Shown: piece after piece, positions 56,249 to 63,404 of the stretch
How positions within the stretch are numbered: the stretch's first letter is position 1
Layout: each line of letters begins with the position of its first letter
From: a virus
Direction: 5' to 3' (one strand)
DNA: 64,000 nucleotides
Virus record (IMG/VR): IMGVR_UViG_3300017971_000277
Location: 1-64,000 of that record
Program-made: the position numbers and the translations under genes
The notes under the pieces: generated by a model
The model's database searches: none
What the model was told of the DNA's origin: nothing
Seen by the model: the letters and a program-made list of their open reading frames with translations, nothing else

Positions 56249-58839
56249 ATCCCCGTCATCTTTCGCACGCGGTAGCGAGGACCACGTCTCGTCTTACTCG
56301 AGTAGAGAGCATAGCGCAAAGCGTCCATGCAGTTGTGGGAGACTACGCCCGACTTCAGCAAAAAGCAATGAAGCTCAGGAACATTCAGGCACCAGACTGG
56401 TGAGCATCCGGCAAATCGGACTTCGCTGACTTCGACCGTCTCGCCCGTAATGCTCTCGCCTTGCACTTCGCAGAGCAGAAGCGGCTCCTGCTTGGGAAGA
56501 AGGTTTCGTAGCTGGTTTCGCAGACTTCGCACGTCTTGGTAGTTGTGGTCCTTCGTTCCCACGTCTCCTTGCCGTGCTGCTTGTGCCACTCCCGGCCCTC
56601 CTCTGAAGCGTGCCACGCGCAAGCCGCAGGTAGTGCTTTGTTCAGCATGTTCTCGCGCAACTGCTTCCGCCTCTGCTCGTTTATGTGCTCGTTTGAGTGC
56701 TGCTTCGGCGACAGCAAGCAGAGGTTGTCCAAGTTGTTGTTTGAAGTGTCCTCGTCTACGTGATGAACATGAAACCCAGGCTTGATCTCCCCGCGGCTCG
56801 CTTCCCACACCGAGCGATGAAGATACTCCCGTCCCCCGCCCTTCTTTGGTCTGCTGAAATACCTTCCGCACTTCCAGTAGGGAACGCCAAGGAATACCTG
56901 CTTCGTCTCGCTTACGACTACTGGATTCAGGTCCATGCCTCACCTTCAAAAGCCGACTACCGGGATGGAGATCGGCTACCGAAGCGTAACGCATAGAGTC
57001 CAGTAGAAACAGGTGGTTTTCAGTCGCGAGGTGTGTTTCACCGTTTGACAGTACCACCTCGTAGACCTCAGCATTCGACTGCGTTTGGCGTGCTCGGTTA
57101 TATGGGCGGAATCCGACCGGGGTAAGGATCTCCCCGTCCTTGCCATCTAGGGTCTGAATCTCGACCCATCCGTGTCCCCGTGTGCAGACCAGCGTATCTG
57201 GTGCAAGGCAGTGATCGTCCACCTTCATCGGCTTCCCGGTGCGATCGACCCTACCATCTGCGTAGGTCGGCCATCGATAGCTTCCGAATTCGCTGAGGAC
57301 GTGCTTGCAGTCTTCCCAGACGTAGAGCATCGGTTCTTCAGCCGGAGGAAAACCGCGAAGAAGGCTAGAGACGTGGTCGATTCCCATCAACACGTCCTTG
57401 TGAGCCTGCTTCGTCGGAACACCGAGAGCCTTAAGCTCGAGCCGGTCCTGTGCGCTCCAGTCAGCGTAGATCGGCTCGGAGCGAGTCCAGAACGGTGAGC
57501 GCTTGACTGCATTGGCGTGGTCACGGATGAGTCGCTGCTCCGCCACGTATTCAAAGAACACGAGCCAAGCACCAGTCGGCATCTGCGTGACCTTCAGATA
57601 GACGAACGGGTGACCAGGGCTAGAGCCGAAGTCCATGCCACCAACTCGAGGCCAAGTGATCTGAGGGTGATGGCAGCGAGTCATCTCGTAGAGCTTCTTG
57701 CGGGTCATAACGTGCCGACCGTTGTCGAACATGCTGTAGACCAGCTTTTCGCGGGACGGACGCTTATTGAGCCACTCGACTTCGAAGCGCTCGCGGTCGA
57801 TCAGACGGACCTTGTCGATGAAGTCCTCGATCGGAAAGAAGCCCGCGGACCCGTGAGCCTTACCCTTGCAGAACGTGTAGACCGGGCAGTCTCCATGCTC
57901 CGGGTCAGCGAAGCAGCGTCGAGTGCAGCGCTCCACCATCTCCCAGACGTTCCACTCGTAGATCTCAATGCCCTTGTTTGAAGCCTCGTCCAGCATTCGC
58001 TGCATGGAGCCGTTCTGAAGCTGTCGCGTCGAGGTGAACACGTTCTGCCCAACGATCCCCTTTGCCTTGCTCGAGTGAGCCATCGAGAGTGCGGTCTGAA
58101 GGATCTCCCACTCGATTAGGTCGATCTCATCGATGCGCGCCTTATGCGGGTGAGGCGAGCGCAGACCCTTTTCCGTGCCGGTGATGATCTCGAGCTTCGA
58201 TCCGTTGGCGTAGCTCGTCTCCTCCTGAATCTCCTTCTTCACGAAGGGTCGTCCAGTCACCTCGGCGAACTTCTCGCAGAACGAGATGAACCAAGGCATC
58301 TGCATGAAGTCTTGCAGGTAACCGTAAGCCTTCTTCGCCTGCGCCTTGACCGCTCCCGCGGACGCGATCTCGCACCCCGACTTAAATAGGAGGTCGAGAT
58401 GGTTGAGGATCGCTACCCCGAACGTCTTCCCGCCGCTTCGATTTGCGAAGGCTAGGGCATTGCGAGTCCGCTCAAAGAACAGGTCCGCGATGAACTCAAA
58501 AGGTGCGCGGTGCCCTGGCTCGATCGCCTTCCGCGGGATGTTTGCGTTGTAAGCGATCTGGATGAACTCGTGGAGTTCGTCATCTGTGGACGGGGGGTTC
58601 TTGAACTTGCCCTTCGCGTCGATCTCGAGGTAGTGCCAGAGGATCTGCCGGTTAATCGCCTCGAGCACACGAGGATCTTCTACCGCGACATCAAGCCCGA
58701 GAACGTGCTCATCGACCGCGACATCAAGCCGGACAACGTCCTCCTCAACGACCGGAAGAGGAGTTGGTTCCCTAGGCGCGGGCGGAGGAGGTAGCTGGTC
58801 GCTATCCGATGGCGGAGGCGGAGGAGGAAGCATCACCAC
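56245..58839 (-). CDS. Terminase large subunit interrupted by an intein
   Basis: 864 aa precursor; about 571 aa after splicing. The N-terminus is proline-rich, then the ATPase: Walker A ANRSGGKTFG (132-141), Walker B ARIDEIDLIEW, motif III region GQNVFTSTRQ. Nuclease motifs are GGMDFGSSPG (D403), IYADWSAQDR, and KVDDH split from MDALRYALY. The intein sits at this last metal-binding site, so activity needs splicing. ATG at 58833 with GAGG upstream is the best start; GTGs just before are alternatives. It packages DNA with the small subunit upstream. Confidence 0.92.
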   Translation of the reverse strand: MVMLPPPPPPSDSDQLPPPPAPREPTPLPVVEEDVVRLDVAVDEHVLGLDVAVEDPRVLEAINRQILWHYLEIDAKGKFKNPPSTDDELHEFIQIAYNANIPRKAIEPGHRAPFEFIADLFFERTRNALAFANRSGGKTFGVAILNHLDLLFKSGCEIASAGAVKAQAKKAYGYLQDFMQMPWFISFCEKFAEVTGRPFVKKEIQEETSYANGSKLEIITGTEKGLRSPHPHKARIDEIDLIEWEILQTALSMAHSSKAKGIVGQNVFTSTRQLQNGSMQRMLDEASNKGIEIYEWNVWEMVERCTRRCFADPEHGDCPVYTFCKGKAHGSAGFFPIEDFIDKVRLIDRERFEVEWLNKRPSREKLVYSMFDNGRHVMTRKKLYEMTRCHHPQITWPRVGGMDFGSSPGHPFVYLKVTQMPTGAWLVFFEYVAEQRLIRDHANAVKRSPFWTRSEPIYADWSAQDRLELKALGVPTKQAHKDVLMGIDHVSSLLRGFPPAEEPMLYVWEDCKHVLSEFGSYRWPTYADGRVDRTGKPMKVDDHCLAPDTLVCTRGHGWVEIQTLDGKDGEILTPVGFRPYNRARQTQSNAEVYEVVLSNGETHLATENHLFLLDSMRYASVADLHPGSRLLKVRHGPESSSRKRDEAGIPWRSLLEVRKVFQQTKEGRGTGVSSSLGVGSEPRGDQAWVSCSSRRRGHFKQQLGQPLLAVAEAALKRAHKRAEAEAVAREHAEQSTTCGLRVARFRGGPGVAQAARQGDVGTKDHNYQDVRSLRNQLRNLLPKQEPLLLCEVQGESITGETVEVSEVRFAGCSPVWCLNVPELHCFLLKSGVVSHNCMDALRYALYSSKTRRGPRYRVRKMTGI
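56332..57210 (-). mobile_element. Terminase intein holding an out-of-frame HNH gene
   Basis: 293 residues from Cys (CLAPDTLVCTRGHGWVEIQT) to His-Asn (LLKSGVVSHN), with extein Cys next. Blocks A and B (TENHLFLL) and C-terminal blocks (VWCLNVPELHCFLLKSG) are intact, so the splicing domain is that of a mini-intein of about 140 residues. The intervening region is Arg/Ser/Gln-rich and looks meaningless in this frame, but another frame carries a complete HNH endonuclease (56385-56936). Splicing restores DDH-CMDALRYAL. Confidence 0.88.
56385..56936 (-). CDS. HNH homing endonuclease nested out of frame in the terminase intein
   Basis: 183 aa. ATG with AAGGTGAG upstream, starting just after the intein N-terminal block. 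VFLGVPYWKCGRYFSRPKKG is followed by the HNH core (HVHHVDEDTSNNNLDNL and CLLSPKQHSNEH), then a C-terminal zinc finger (CEVCETSYETFFPS and FCSAKCKARA). The last 20 or so residues overlap the intein C-terminal block in another frame. Expected role: site-specific DNA cleavage to spread itself, and possibly the intein, into terminase genes that lack it. Whether it is expressed independently is unknown. Confidence 0.75.
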   Translation of the reverse strand: MDLNPVVVSETKQVFLGVPYWKCGRYFSRPKKGGGREYLHRSVWEASRGEIKPGFHVHHVDEDTSNNNLDNLCLLSPKQHSNEHINEQRRKQLRENMLNKALPAACAWHASEEGREWHKQHGKETWERRTTTTKTCEVCETSYETFFPSRSRFCSAKCKARALRARRSKSAKSDLPDAHQSGA

Positions 58840-59494
58840 CTCGTAGGATACGCTTCACAGCGGACGGATCTGACTGGCCGCTCAGAGAATTGCGCAACTT
58901 GCGCAGTTCGCTGATCGACATCTCACGGTCTTCCTCGTCCTCGATGGACGGCTTGCCCTCATCGGCAGCCCTGAGCTTGTCCATCATATCCTGAACCATC
59001 TTCATGCCGCGGATAGCGTGATCCATGCTGGTCACGTTCAAACCCTTGCGGTATTGGGTCAGGATCTCCTCTGCCTTGTGGTCACCGTAATCCAAAGGGA
59101 TTCCGGTCGCGTGGTAGAAGAGCTTGCTCCAGAGCCACTCAAGGTGCGCAAGACGCTCGCTGACGGTGCGGCTGATCGGGTAGTCCGAGCCAAGGACGTT
59201 CGTCGTCAGCGTCTCGATCGCGTTGCTGGTCGCCTTGGCGTGGCTGATCGGACTGACCACGTCGGCCTCGAGCAGCCGTCTGCGCGTGACGAGGGCTGCT
59301 TCATGCTCTGCCATCAGCGCGTCGTATCCGTGAAACGGGCAGTCGTAGGGACAGGAGAAGTCCGGCTTGCTCCAGTTCTTCGCTGTCTCCCAGTTCATCC
59401 CGAACTTGCGTGCGACCTCGGCGAAGTTCTGGGTCTTGAGATAGATCTCCCAGGCTTCCTTGTGTTGCTCAGGAGTATAGATAGTCCGACCCAT
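58802..59494 (-). CDS. Terminase small subunit (probable)
   Basis: 230 aa. N-terminal helix-turn-helix (AWEIYLKTQNFAEVARKFGM and NWETAKNWSKP), then a helical middle with MSISELRKL near the end. Position just before the large subunit and its DNA-binding domain support TerS. Its 3' end overlaps the large-subunit start by about 30 bases. Confidence 0.7.
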   Translation of the reverse strand: MGRTIYTPEQHKEAWEIYLKTQNFAEVARKFGMNWETAKNWSKPDFSCPYDCPFHGYDALMAEHEAALVTRRRLLEADVVSPISHAKATSNAIETLTTNVLGSDYPISRTVSERLAHLEWLWSKLFYHATGIPLDYGDHKAEEILTQYRKGLNVTSMDHAIRGMKMVQDMMDKLRAADEGKPSIEDEEDREMSISELRKLRNSLSGQSDPSAVKRILRGGDASSSASAIG

Positions 59495-59497
59495 GCA

Positions 59498-60334
59498 TCA
59501 CGCTACCTGCCCGATGTCTACGGACGGCTTCGCACGCACGTCGAGCACGATTTCGTGGGCGATCAAGAACGCACGCACCTTGGCGAGATGCACGTAGTAC
59601 TCGATCAAGAAGTCCCACCACCTACCTCCGACGTGTCGTGCTTCGATCACTTGAACGTCGAAACCCGACTGGTCGATAAGGTAACGGTTTAACTCTTTAG
59701 CCACAACGGCTGAATCCGCCTCGTCGCGGACTTCGACCTGAATGCAGCAGCGGAAGGACTTCTTGGTGAAGTCCTTCTCGCGCGGAGTCAGCCCGTAGGT
59801 CTTTCCCATCTTCTCCGGTGGTGAGGGGACCTCGCCAGGGCTCTTGCCCATCTCGATGGTTTCGTCCCAGTGCTGCTGAAGCACTTCTCCCATCGATGCG
59901 GGAGGAGGGGGAGGAGGTAGAGGAAGCTCTACGCTGTCCGGGGGAGGAGGAGGCGGAGGAGGAAGTTCGTAGTCGCTCGGTGGAGGAGGAGGAGGCGGAG
60001 GAGGAAGTTCAGGGATCGGTTTCTCTGGCACGCCTGGATGGTCCTTGCGCTTGACGCGCTTGCGGTTCTTCCGCTTTGGCCTTTTGACCGGCCAGCGGTT
60101 TTCTAGCCAAGTCAGCAGACCCTTCCGGCCTCGGTCGGACAGGCTCTCCGCCCGACGGTACATGTTCCTGCATTCCTTGGTGAAGTCCTCGTCCACCACG
60201 AGGCACAAGGACTGCGCCTTGATGAGTGCGGAGATCTTCTCCCGCTCAAAGAAGCGCATTCCTTGCCGCTCTGCTCTGGGGTAGAGATCCCGGAGCAGAT
60301 CGTCTCTCCAACTCTTTTGCTTACGCTTCGGCAT
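59498..60334 (-). CDS. Protein with three poly-proline tracts (278 aa)
   Basis: Basic N-terminal helix domain (about 1-105), then three spaced runs (ELPPPPPPPPP, ELPPPPPPPP and LPLPPPPPP) and a compact C-terminal alpha/beta domain (SFRCCIQVEVRDEADSAVVA, HVGGRWWDFLIEYYVHLAK). Unknown function; the proline segments probably separate two domains. Next to terminase, so a packaging accessory is possible. Confidence 0.6.
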   Translation of the reverse strand: MPKRKQKSWRDDLLRDLYPRAERQGMRFFEREKISALIKAQSLCLVVDEDFTKECRNMYRRAESLSDRGRKGLLTWLENRWPVKRPKRKNRKRVKRKDHPGVPEKPIPELPPPPPPPPPSDYELPPPPPPPPDSVELPLPPPPPPASMGEVLQQHWDETIEMGKSPGEVPSPPEKMGKTYGLTPREKDFTKKSFRCCIQVEVRDEADSAVVAKELNRYLIDQSGFDVQVIEARHVGGRWWDFLIEYYVHLAKVRAFLIAHEIVLDVRAKPSVDIGQVA

Positions 60335-60926
60335 CTGCCTTTCGAAGCCTCACTCCCCACCCTTGCGGGTATCCGTTGACGAAGCTGTAGCCGAGCGGCT
60401 CCCTGGAGATAACCTCGAACCCGGTTTGCTTGAAGAGGTCAGCAAGCATCTCGTCGGTCCACACCGTCTGGTGCCAGACGGTGATGTCGTGGCCTGTCTC
60501 ACCTTCGACCCACACCTTCAGAAGATGCTTTGCGTGCTGCTTCTCCTTCGGACGACCATCCAAAGGGAAGGTCAGCACGAGAACCCCATCGTCGGCTAGG
60601 ACGTAGCGCATTTGCTCGAGGCTCTTGATCGCCGCAGGCATCGTGCAGTGCTCAAGATACTCTCCAAGGATCACTGCGGCGAACTGGCCTTCTGAGAAGG
60701 TGTCCGCGGCCTTGAGCACGCTGCCGAGAATGAAACGGGGAAGATCGGTCAGACGCTTGCCAGTCTGCTCGTCCAACTCGCAGATGTCGAAGTTGATGAC
60801 CCCGTATTGGCTGAGGTTGCCTGGGTCTTCCTTGCAAGCAGCGTTGAGTATCGCGCCATTCTCGCGAAGCTCCGCGCAGGCTTCGCGCTGGTAGTTGTGG
60901 CAGTTCCTCAAGTTCAGTTGTCCCAT
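60321..60926 (-). CDS. SAM-dependent methyltransferase (class I)
   Basis: 201 aa from ATG (MGQLNLRNCHNYQREA). INFDICELDEQTGK, FAAVILGEYLEHCTMPAAIK and LADDGVLVLTFPL follow the class I fold used by Methyltransf_11-type enzymes. No DNA-methyltransferase motif (DPPY, PCQ) is present, so a small molecule, sugar or protein target is likelier. A GTG four codons upstream is an alternative. Confidence 0.7.
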   Translation of the reverse strand: MGQLNLRNCHNYQREACAELRENGAILNAACKEDPGNLSQYGVINFDICELDEQTGKRLTDLPRFILGSVLKAADTFSEGQFAAVILGEYLEHCTMPAAIKSLEQMRYVLADDGVLVLTFPLDGRPKEKQHAKHLLKVWVEGETGHDITVWHQTVWTDEMLADLFKQTGFEVISREPLGYSFVNGYPQGWGVRLRKADAEA

Positions 60927-60928
60927 TG

Positions 60929-61969
60929 CTATATCCACTTGATGCCGAGTGCTCGCGCGTCAGCGCGTTGAATCAGGAAGTTAAGCGCAACCTCCCACGA
61001 TCTTCTGACCGGAATGATGCGCTTGGTCCCGTCGTCCTCAAACACAGATTCGTGCGGAAGACCGAAGTCGTTCAAGCGCGGCGTGATTCGTTGCCATCGC
61101 CTCGAGCTTGCTTCCGGTGTCCCGTGAGCAAAAGCAGCATACTTCGCACGGGTGTCGTGGCCTTGCAGGACTAGGTCGATCAGTTCGCGAAAGGTTTCCT
61201 GTCTGCGTTTCTGCATCCTATCGACTTCGAACAAGAAGTCGGTGTAGTGCTCTAGCAGACCATTCGGATCGTAGGAATCGCGAATCGCGATCGGGTAGCG
61301 AACAAAGGCGCTGATGAAGTTCTTGCGCTCCAGCAGGATGATCCCGCGTCGTGCGCCGCCGAGTGCGCCGCCGAGTGTCTTTGTCCACTCGACGGTCGTT
61401 ACGCTGTAGCCGTAGCGACGCCTGTATGCGCGACGAATCTGCCACGTCTGTCGATCGACCAGCAAAAGCTCTGCGTTGTTCTTGTGCTCCTTGTGAAGAA
61501 GGTGCCCGTCACACCGGATGCAGTACTTGAGCCCTTGCTTGAATCCGGTCGCTTCCTTGGGAAGCCCGCACAAGCACCTCTTGTTGCGCGTTCCCTTCTG
61601 CCAGCAGGGCTCGCATCGCGTGTAGGAGAGCATCTTCGTCTCTTCCTCTTGCCTCGGACAGTAGCGGCAATATTCGCCTCCATGCGTCCCACGCGGGTTG
61701 TGATAGGTCTTCAAGCACGTCGTTGAGCAGAACCTTCGATGCGGCTGACCCGACGTGTCCTCAAACTCCTGCTGGCACTGCGGGCAGACCCGCTTCTTTG
61801 GGTTGCGCTTAAGCCACGCCTTCCAGCACTGGATGTCGCAGAAACGCTTCCTGCGCTTCGGGTAGCCGCGGACGGCTAGGTCGATCTGATCGCCGCACGC
61901 CTGGCAGTGGTTAGTTGCCGGTTGAGCCAAACCCACCAGACCCCCTGTCGCTGTCGTCCAAGTCTTCAA
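60929..61969 (-). CDS. Multi-zinc-ribbon protein (346 aa)
   Basis: The N-terminal 170 residues contain CxxC clusters (HCQACGDQ, FCDIQCWKAW, VCPQCQQEF, FCSTTCLKTYH, YCRYC, RCEPCWQKG, CLCG, YCIRCDGH), probably several zinc sites. The C-terminal half is alpha/beta with ELLLVDRQTWQIRRAYRRRY and YPIAIRDSYDPNGLLEHYTD, and may be a nuclease-like or nucleic-acid-binding domain, but no active site is clear. Its start overlaps the dUTPase end; a GTG eleven codons in is an alternative. Confidence 0.6.
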   Translation of the reverse strand: MKTWTTATGGLVGLAQPATNHCQACGDQIDLAVRGYPKRRKRFCDIQCWKAWLKRNPKKRVCPQCQQEFEDTSGQPHRRFCSTTCLKTYHNPRGTHGGEYCRYCPRQEEETKMLSYTRCEPCWQKGTRNKRCLCGLPKEATGFKQGLKYCIRCDGHLLHKEHKNNAELLLVDRQTWQIRRAYRRRYGYSVTTVEWTKTLGGALGGARRGIILLERKNFISAFVRYPIAIRDSYDPNGLLEHYTDFLFEVDRMQKRRQETFRELIDLVLQGHDTRAKYAAFAHGTPEASSRRWQRITPRLNDFGLPHESVFEDDGTKRIIPVRRSWEVALNFLIQRADARALGIKWI

Positions 61970-62345
61970 CCTCGAGCACCGGAGGCGTGAGGACGGGAGT
62001 GAGGATCCCCTGCGCGATCCGGTCGCCTTCTCGCAAAGTGACCGACCTTCCGCCTAGATTGACGAGAACGATCTGGACCTCACCTCGGTAACCCTCGTCC
62101 ACCACACCAGCCAGCCGGTGCAGACCATGCTTCGCAGCCAAGCCGGAGCGATCCCACAGCAGAAGCGCAGACCCTTCCGGGCAAGCGACTGCGATGCCGG
62201 TGCGAAACTTGTGGATCCCACCGACTGGAAGCGTCTTCGTCTCGAGGCTGTAGAAGTCGTAGCCCGCGTCCGTCTCGTGAGCACGACTGGGGAGCGTAGC
62301 TCGCTCGTCCAGCTTCTTGACGGGCAGGAAGAGGGGTTCGGTCAT
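61911..62345 (-). CDS. dut: dUTP pyrophosphatase (dUTPase)
   Basis: 144 aa from ATG (MTEPLFLPVKKL) with AAGGAG upstream. All five motifs are present: I HETDAGYDFYS, II WDRSGLA, III GVVDEGYRGEVQ, IV GDRIAQGIL, V RGSGGFGSTG. It hydrolyses dUTP to dUMP, lowering uracil in DNA and supplying dTMP precursor. This is notable beside the polymerase with a uracil-glycosylase-like domain. A longer frame to 62402 has no extra conserved sequence. Confidence 0.93.
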   Translation of the reverse strand: MTEPLFLPVKKLDERATLPSRAHETDAGYDFYSLETKTLPVGGIHKFRTGIAVACPEGSALLLWDRSGLAAKHGLHRLAGVVDEGYRGEVQIVLVNLGGRSVTLREGDRIAQGILTPVLTPPVLEVEDLDDSDRGSGGFGSTGN

Positions 62346-62367
62346 AGCGTTCTCCTTGGGGGAGAAC

Positions 62368-62396
62368 ACCCTACGGGAGATCCTACGCGGGGTCAA
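62368..62396 (-). promoter_or_regulatory. Candidate promoter for dUTPase operon
   Basis: Minus strand TTGACC (62391-62396), a 17-base spacer and TAGGGT (62368-62373); a second TTGACA overlaps just upstream. The predicted start leaves a leader of about 15 bases that includes the AAGGAG site. The -10 match is poor (3 of 6). Confidence 0.3.
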
Positions 62397-62447
62397 TGTC
62401 AAAACATTAAAAGCCCGCCGAATAGGATTTCGCCCCCGGATGCGAAA

Positions 62448-62474
62448 AGCCGCGAAACGCTAAATTTCGCGGCT
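62448..62474. repeat. Perfect 10-bp inverted repeat with 7-base loop
   Basis: AGCCGCGAAA and TTTCGCGGCT flank CGCTAAA. Flanking GAAAA and TTTTC extend the symmetry. It may serve as a two-way transcription barrier or operator between divergent units. Confidence 0.5.
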
Positions 62475-62543
62475 GATGGTTTTCGTGCGAAAAGCGAAAT
62501 TGCGGTCTGCGAAAACCTACCCCCTTAAGAATCCCCCAGGGAT

Positions 62544-62602
62544 CGCTCGGGCCGACGCTTGTGGAACGTCGCAAAGGACCGAGCGTAATCCTCCTTCGGA
62601 GG
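62544..62602 (+). promoter_or_regulatory. Structured leader upstream of the rightward block
   Basis: CGCTCGG (62544-62550) pairs with CCGAGCG (62579-62585), with an inner pair CGACG/CGTCG (62553-62557 and 62567-62571), followed by a CCTCC-TTC-GGAGG hairpin (62590-62602) in which GGAGG could be a masked ribosome-binding site. An RNA switch or attenuator is possible. Confidence 0.35.
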
Positions 62603-62616
62603 TAATCAAGAGTAAA

Positions 62617-62673
62617 ATGAAAAAAGAATATCGTCGTTCTAAGCTATTAAATTTCAGCGAAATGCGCAGATGA
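62617..62673 (+). CDS. Possible leader peptide (18 aa)
   Basis: Encodes MKKEYRRSKLLNFSEMRR, ending in TGA that overlaps the ATG of the next gene (ATGATG). The GGAGG lies about 15 bases upstream, longer than ideal, and inside the hairpin described above. It may couple translation of the 109-aa protein. Too short to prove from sequence alone. Confidence 0.3.
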   Translation: MKKEYRRSKLLNFSEMRR

Positions 62674-62999
62674 TGGAAATCGGTCAGGTGTACCGAGAGT
62701 CAAATGGGTCACTTTGGCTCGCTGTCTCCCAAACAATGGTCGTCTCGTTTATCGAAGGTCGTCTGGTCGAGAAGCCTGCTACCGATGGCATCGCCACCCG
62801 GAAGCTCTCCGTTGGGGAAATCATCGAGGTCTGGTGCATTTCTCTCGCCGACCTAGATGCGCTCAGCCTTGAGTATCTCGACCCTGTTTCCCACAGGTCT
62901 ACGAACACCAGAAACCGCTCCAAATCCAAGCTCTCCCCCAAAGAAGCTATTGAGGAGACAAGGTCACGACTTCTGCATCGCTTATCATTTGACCTTTGA
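62670..62999 (+). CDS. Hypothetical protein (109 aa)
   Basis: Start ATG-ATG. N-terminal beta-rich part (GQVYRESNGSLWLAVSQTMV) and a basic helical C-terminus (KSKLSPKEAIEETRSRLLH). No family recognised. First gene of the second rightward block. Confidence 0.6.
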   Translation: MMEIGQVYRESNGSLWLAVSQTMVVSFIEGRLVEKPATDGIATRKLSVGEIIEVWCISLADLDALSLEYLDPVSHRSTNTRNRSKSKLSPKEAIEETRSRLLHRLSFDL

Positions 63000-63035
63000 T
63001 ACTTTTGAGTGTAGTCTCCCTCCAAGGAGGACCAT

Positions 63036-63404
63036 ATGCCAAAGGTCGCCAAGAAGACTCGTAAGCGTCCAGCGAAGCAAAAGAAGTCGGTTCGTCGCTG
63101 CCATCACCGCAAGCATGAGGTGTTCGAGGGCGAGGACGGCTACTGGGCTCAGTGCAAAACCTGCGGAGCCTACACGTCCGAAGTCGGATCCCCAGAGGAA
63201 GCAGTCGAGAAGCTGAAGCTGCTCTACCGTGCTGCTCCAGCCGCAGGAAGCGGTCGAGGCAAGAACCTTCCGCCTGGTCAGAAGATCTCGGGCTACGTCC
63301 TCTGCGACATCCACCGCGAGAAGCTGCGGCTCTACAAGGAGCGCAACGAACTCGACGGCTTCTCGGCTGCTCTGCGGCACATCCTCGAGCAGCTTGAAGT
63401 CTGA
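63036..63404 (+). CDS. Zinc-finger-like basic protein (122 aa)
   Basis: ATG with AAGGAGG upstream (MPKVAKKTRKRPAKQKK). A basic tail precedes CHHRKHEVFEGEDGYWAQCK and CGAYTSEVG, a probable zinc site of C/H type, and a C-terminal helix (AALRHILEQLEV). Could bind DNA. Its stop is overlapped by the next frame. Confidence 0.6.
   Translation: MPKVAKKTRKRPAKQKKSVRRCHHRKHEVFEGEDGYWAQCKTCGAYTSEVGSPEEAVEKLKLLYRAAPAAGSGRGKNLPPGQKISGYVLCDIHREKLRLYKERNELDGFSAALRHILEQLEV

Larger units (their letters stand above)
62346..62669. other. 324-base divergent intergenic region
   Basis: Separates the leftward virion operon from the rightward block. It contains the candidate promoter for dUTPase (62368-62396), a perfect 10-bp inverted repeat (62448-62474), three TGCGAAAA direct repeats (62441, 62486, 62508), and a larger folded region (62544-62602) followed by a possible 18-codon leader ORF. 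It looks like a control locus rather than coding DNA. Confidence 0.5.

Noticed and set aside
58510-58794. A plus-strand frame with two copies of a kinase-like RDIKPENVLI motif
   Set aside because: It is antisense to the conserved terminase large-subunit N-terminal region; the surrounding sequence has no kinase domain, and the duplicate motif is explained by a short DNA repeat in the acidic segment.
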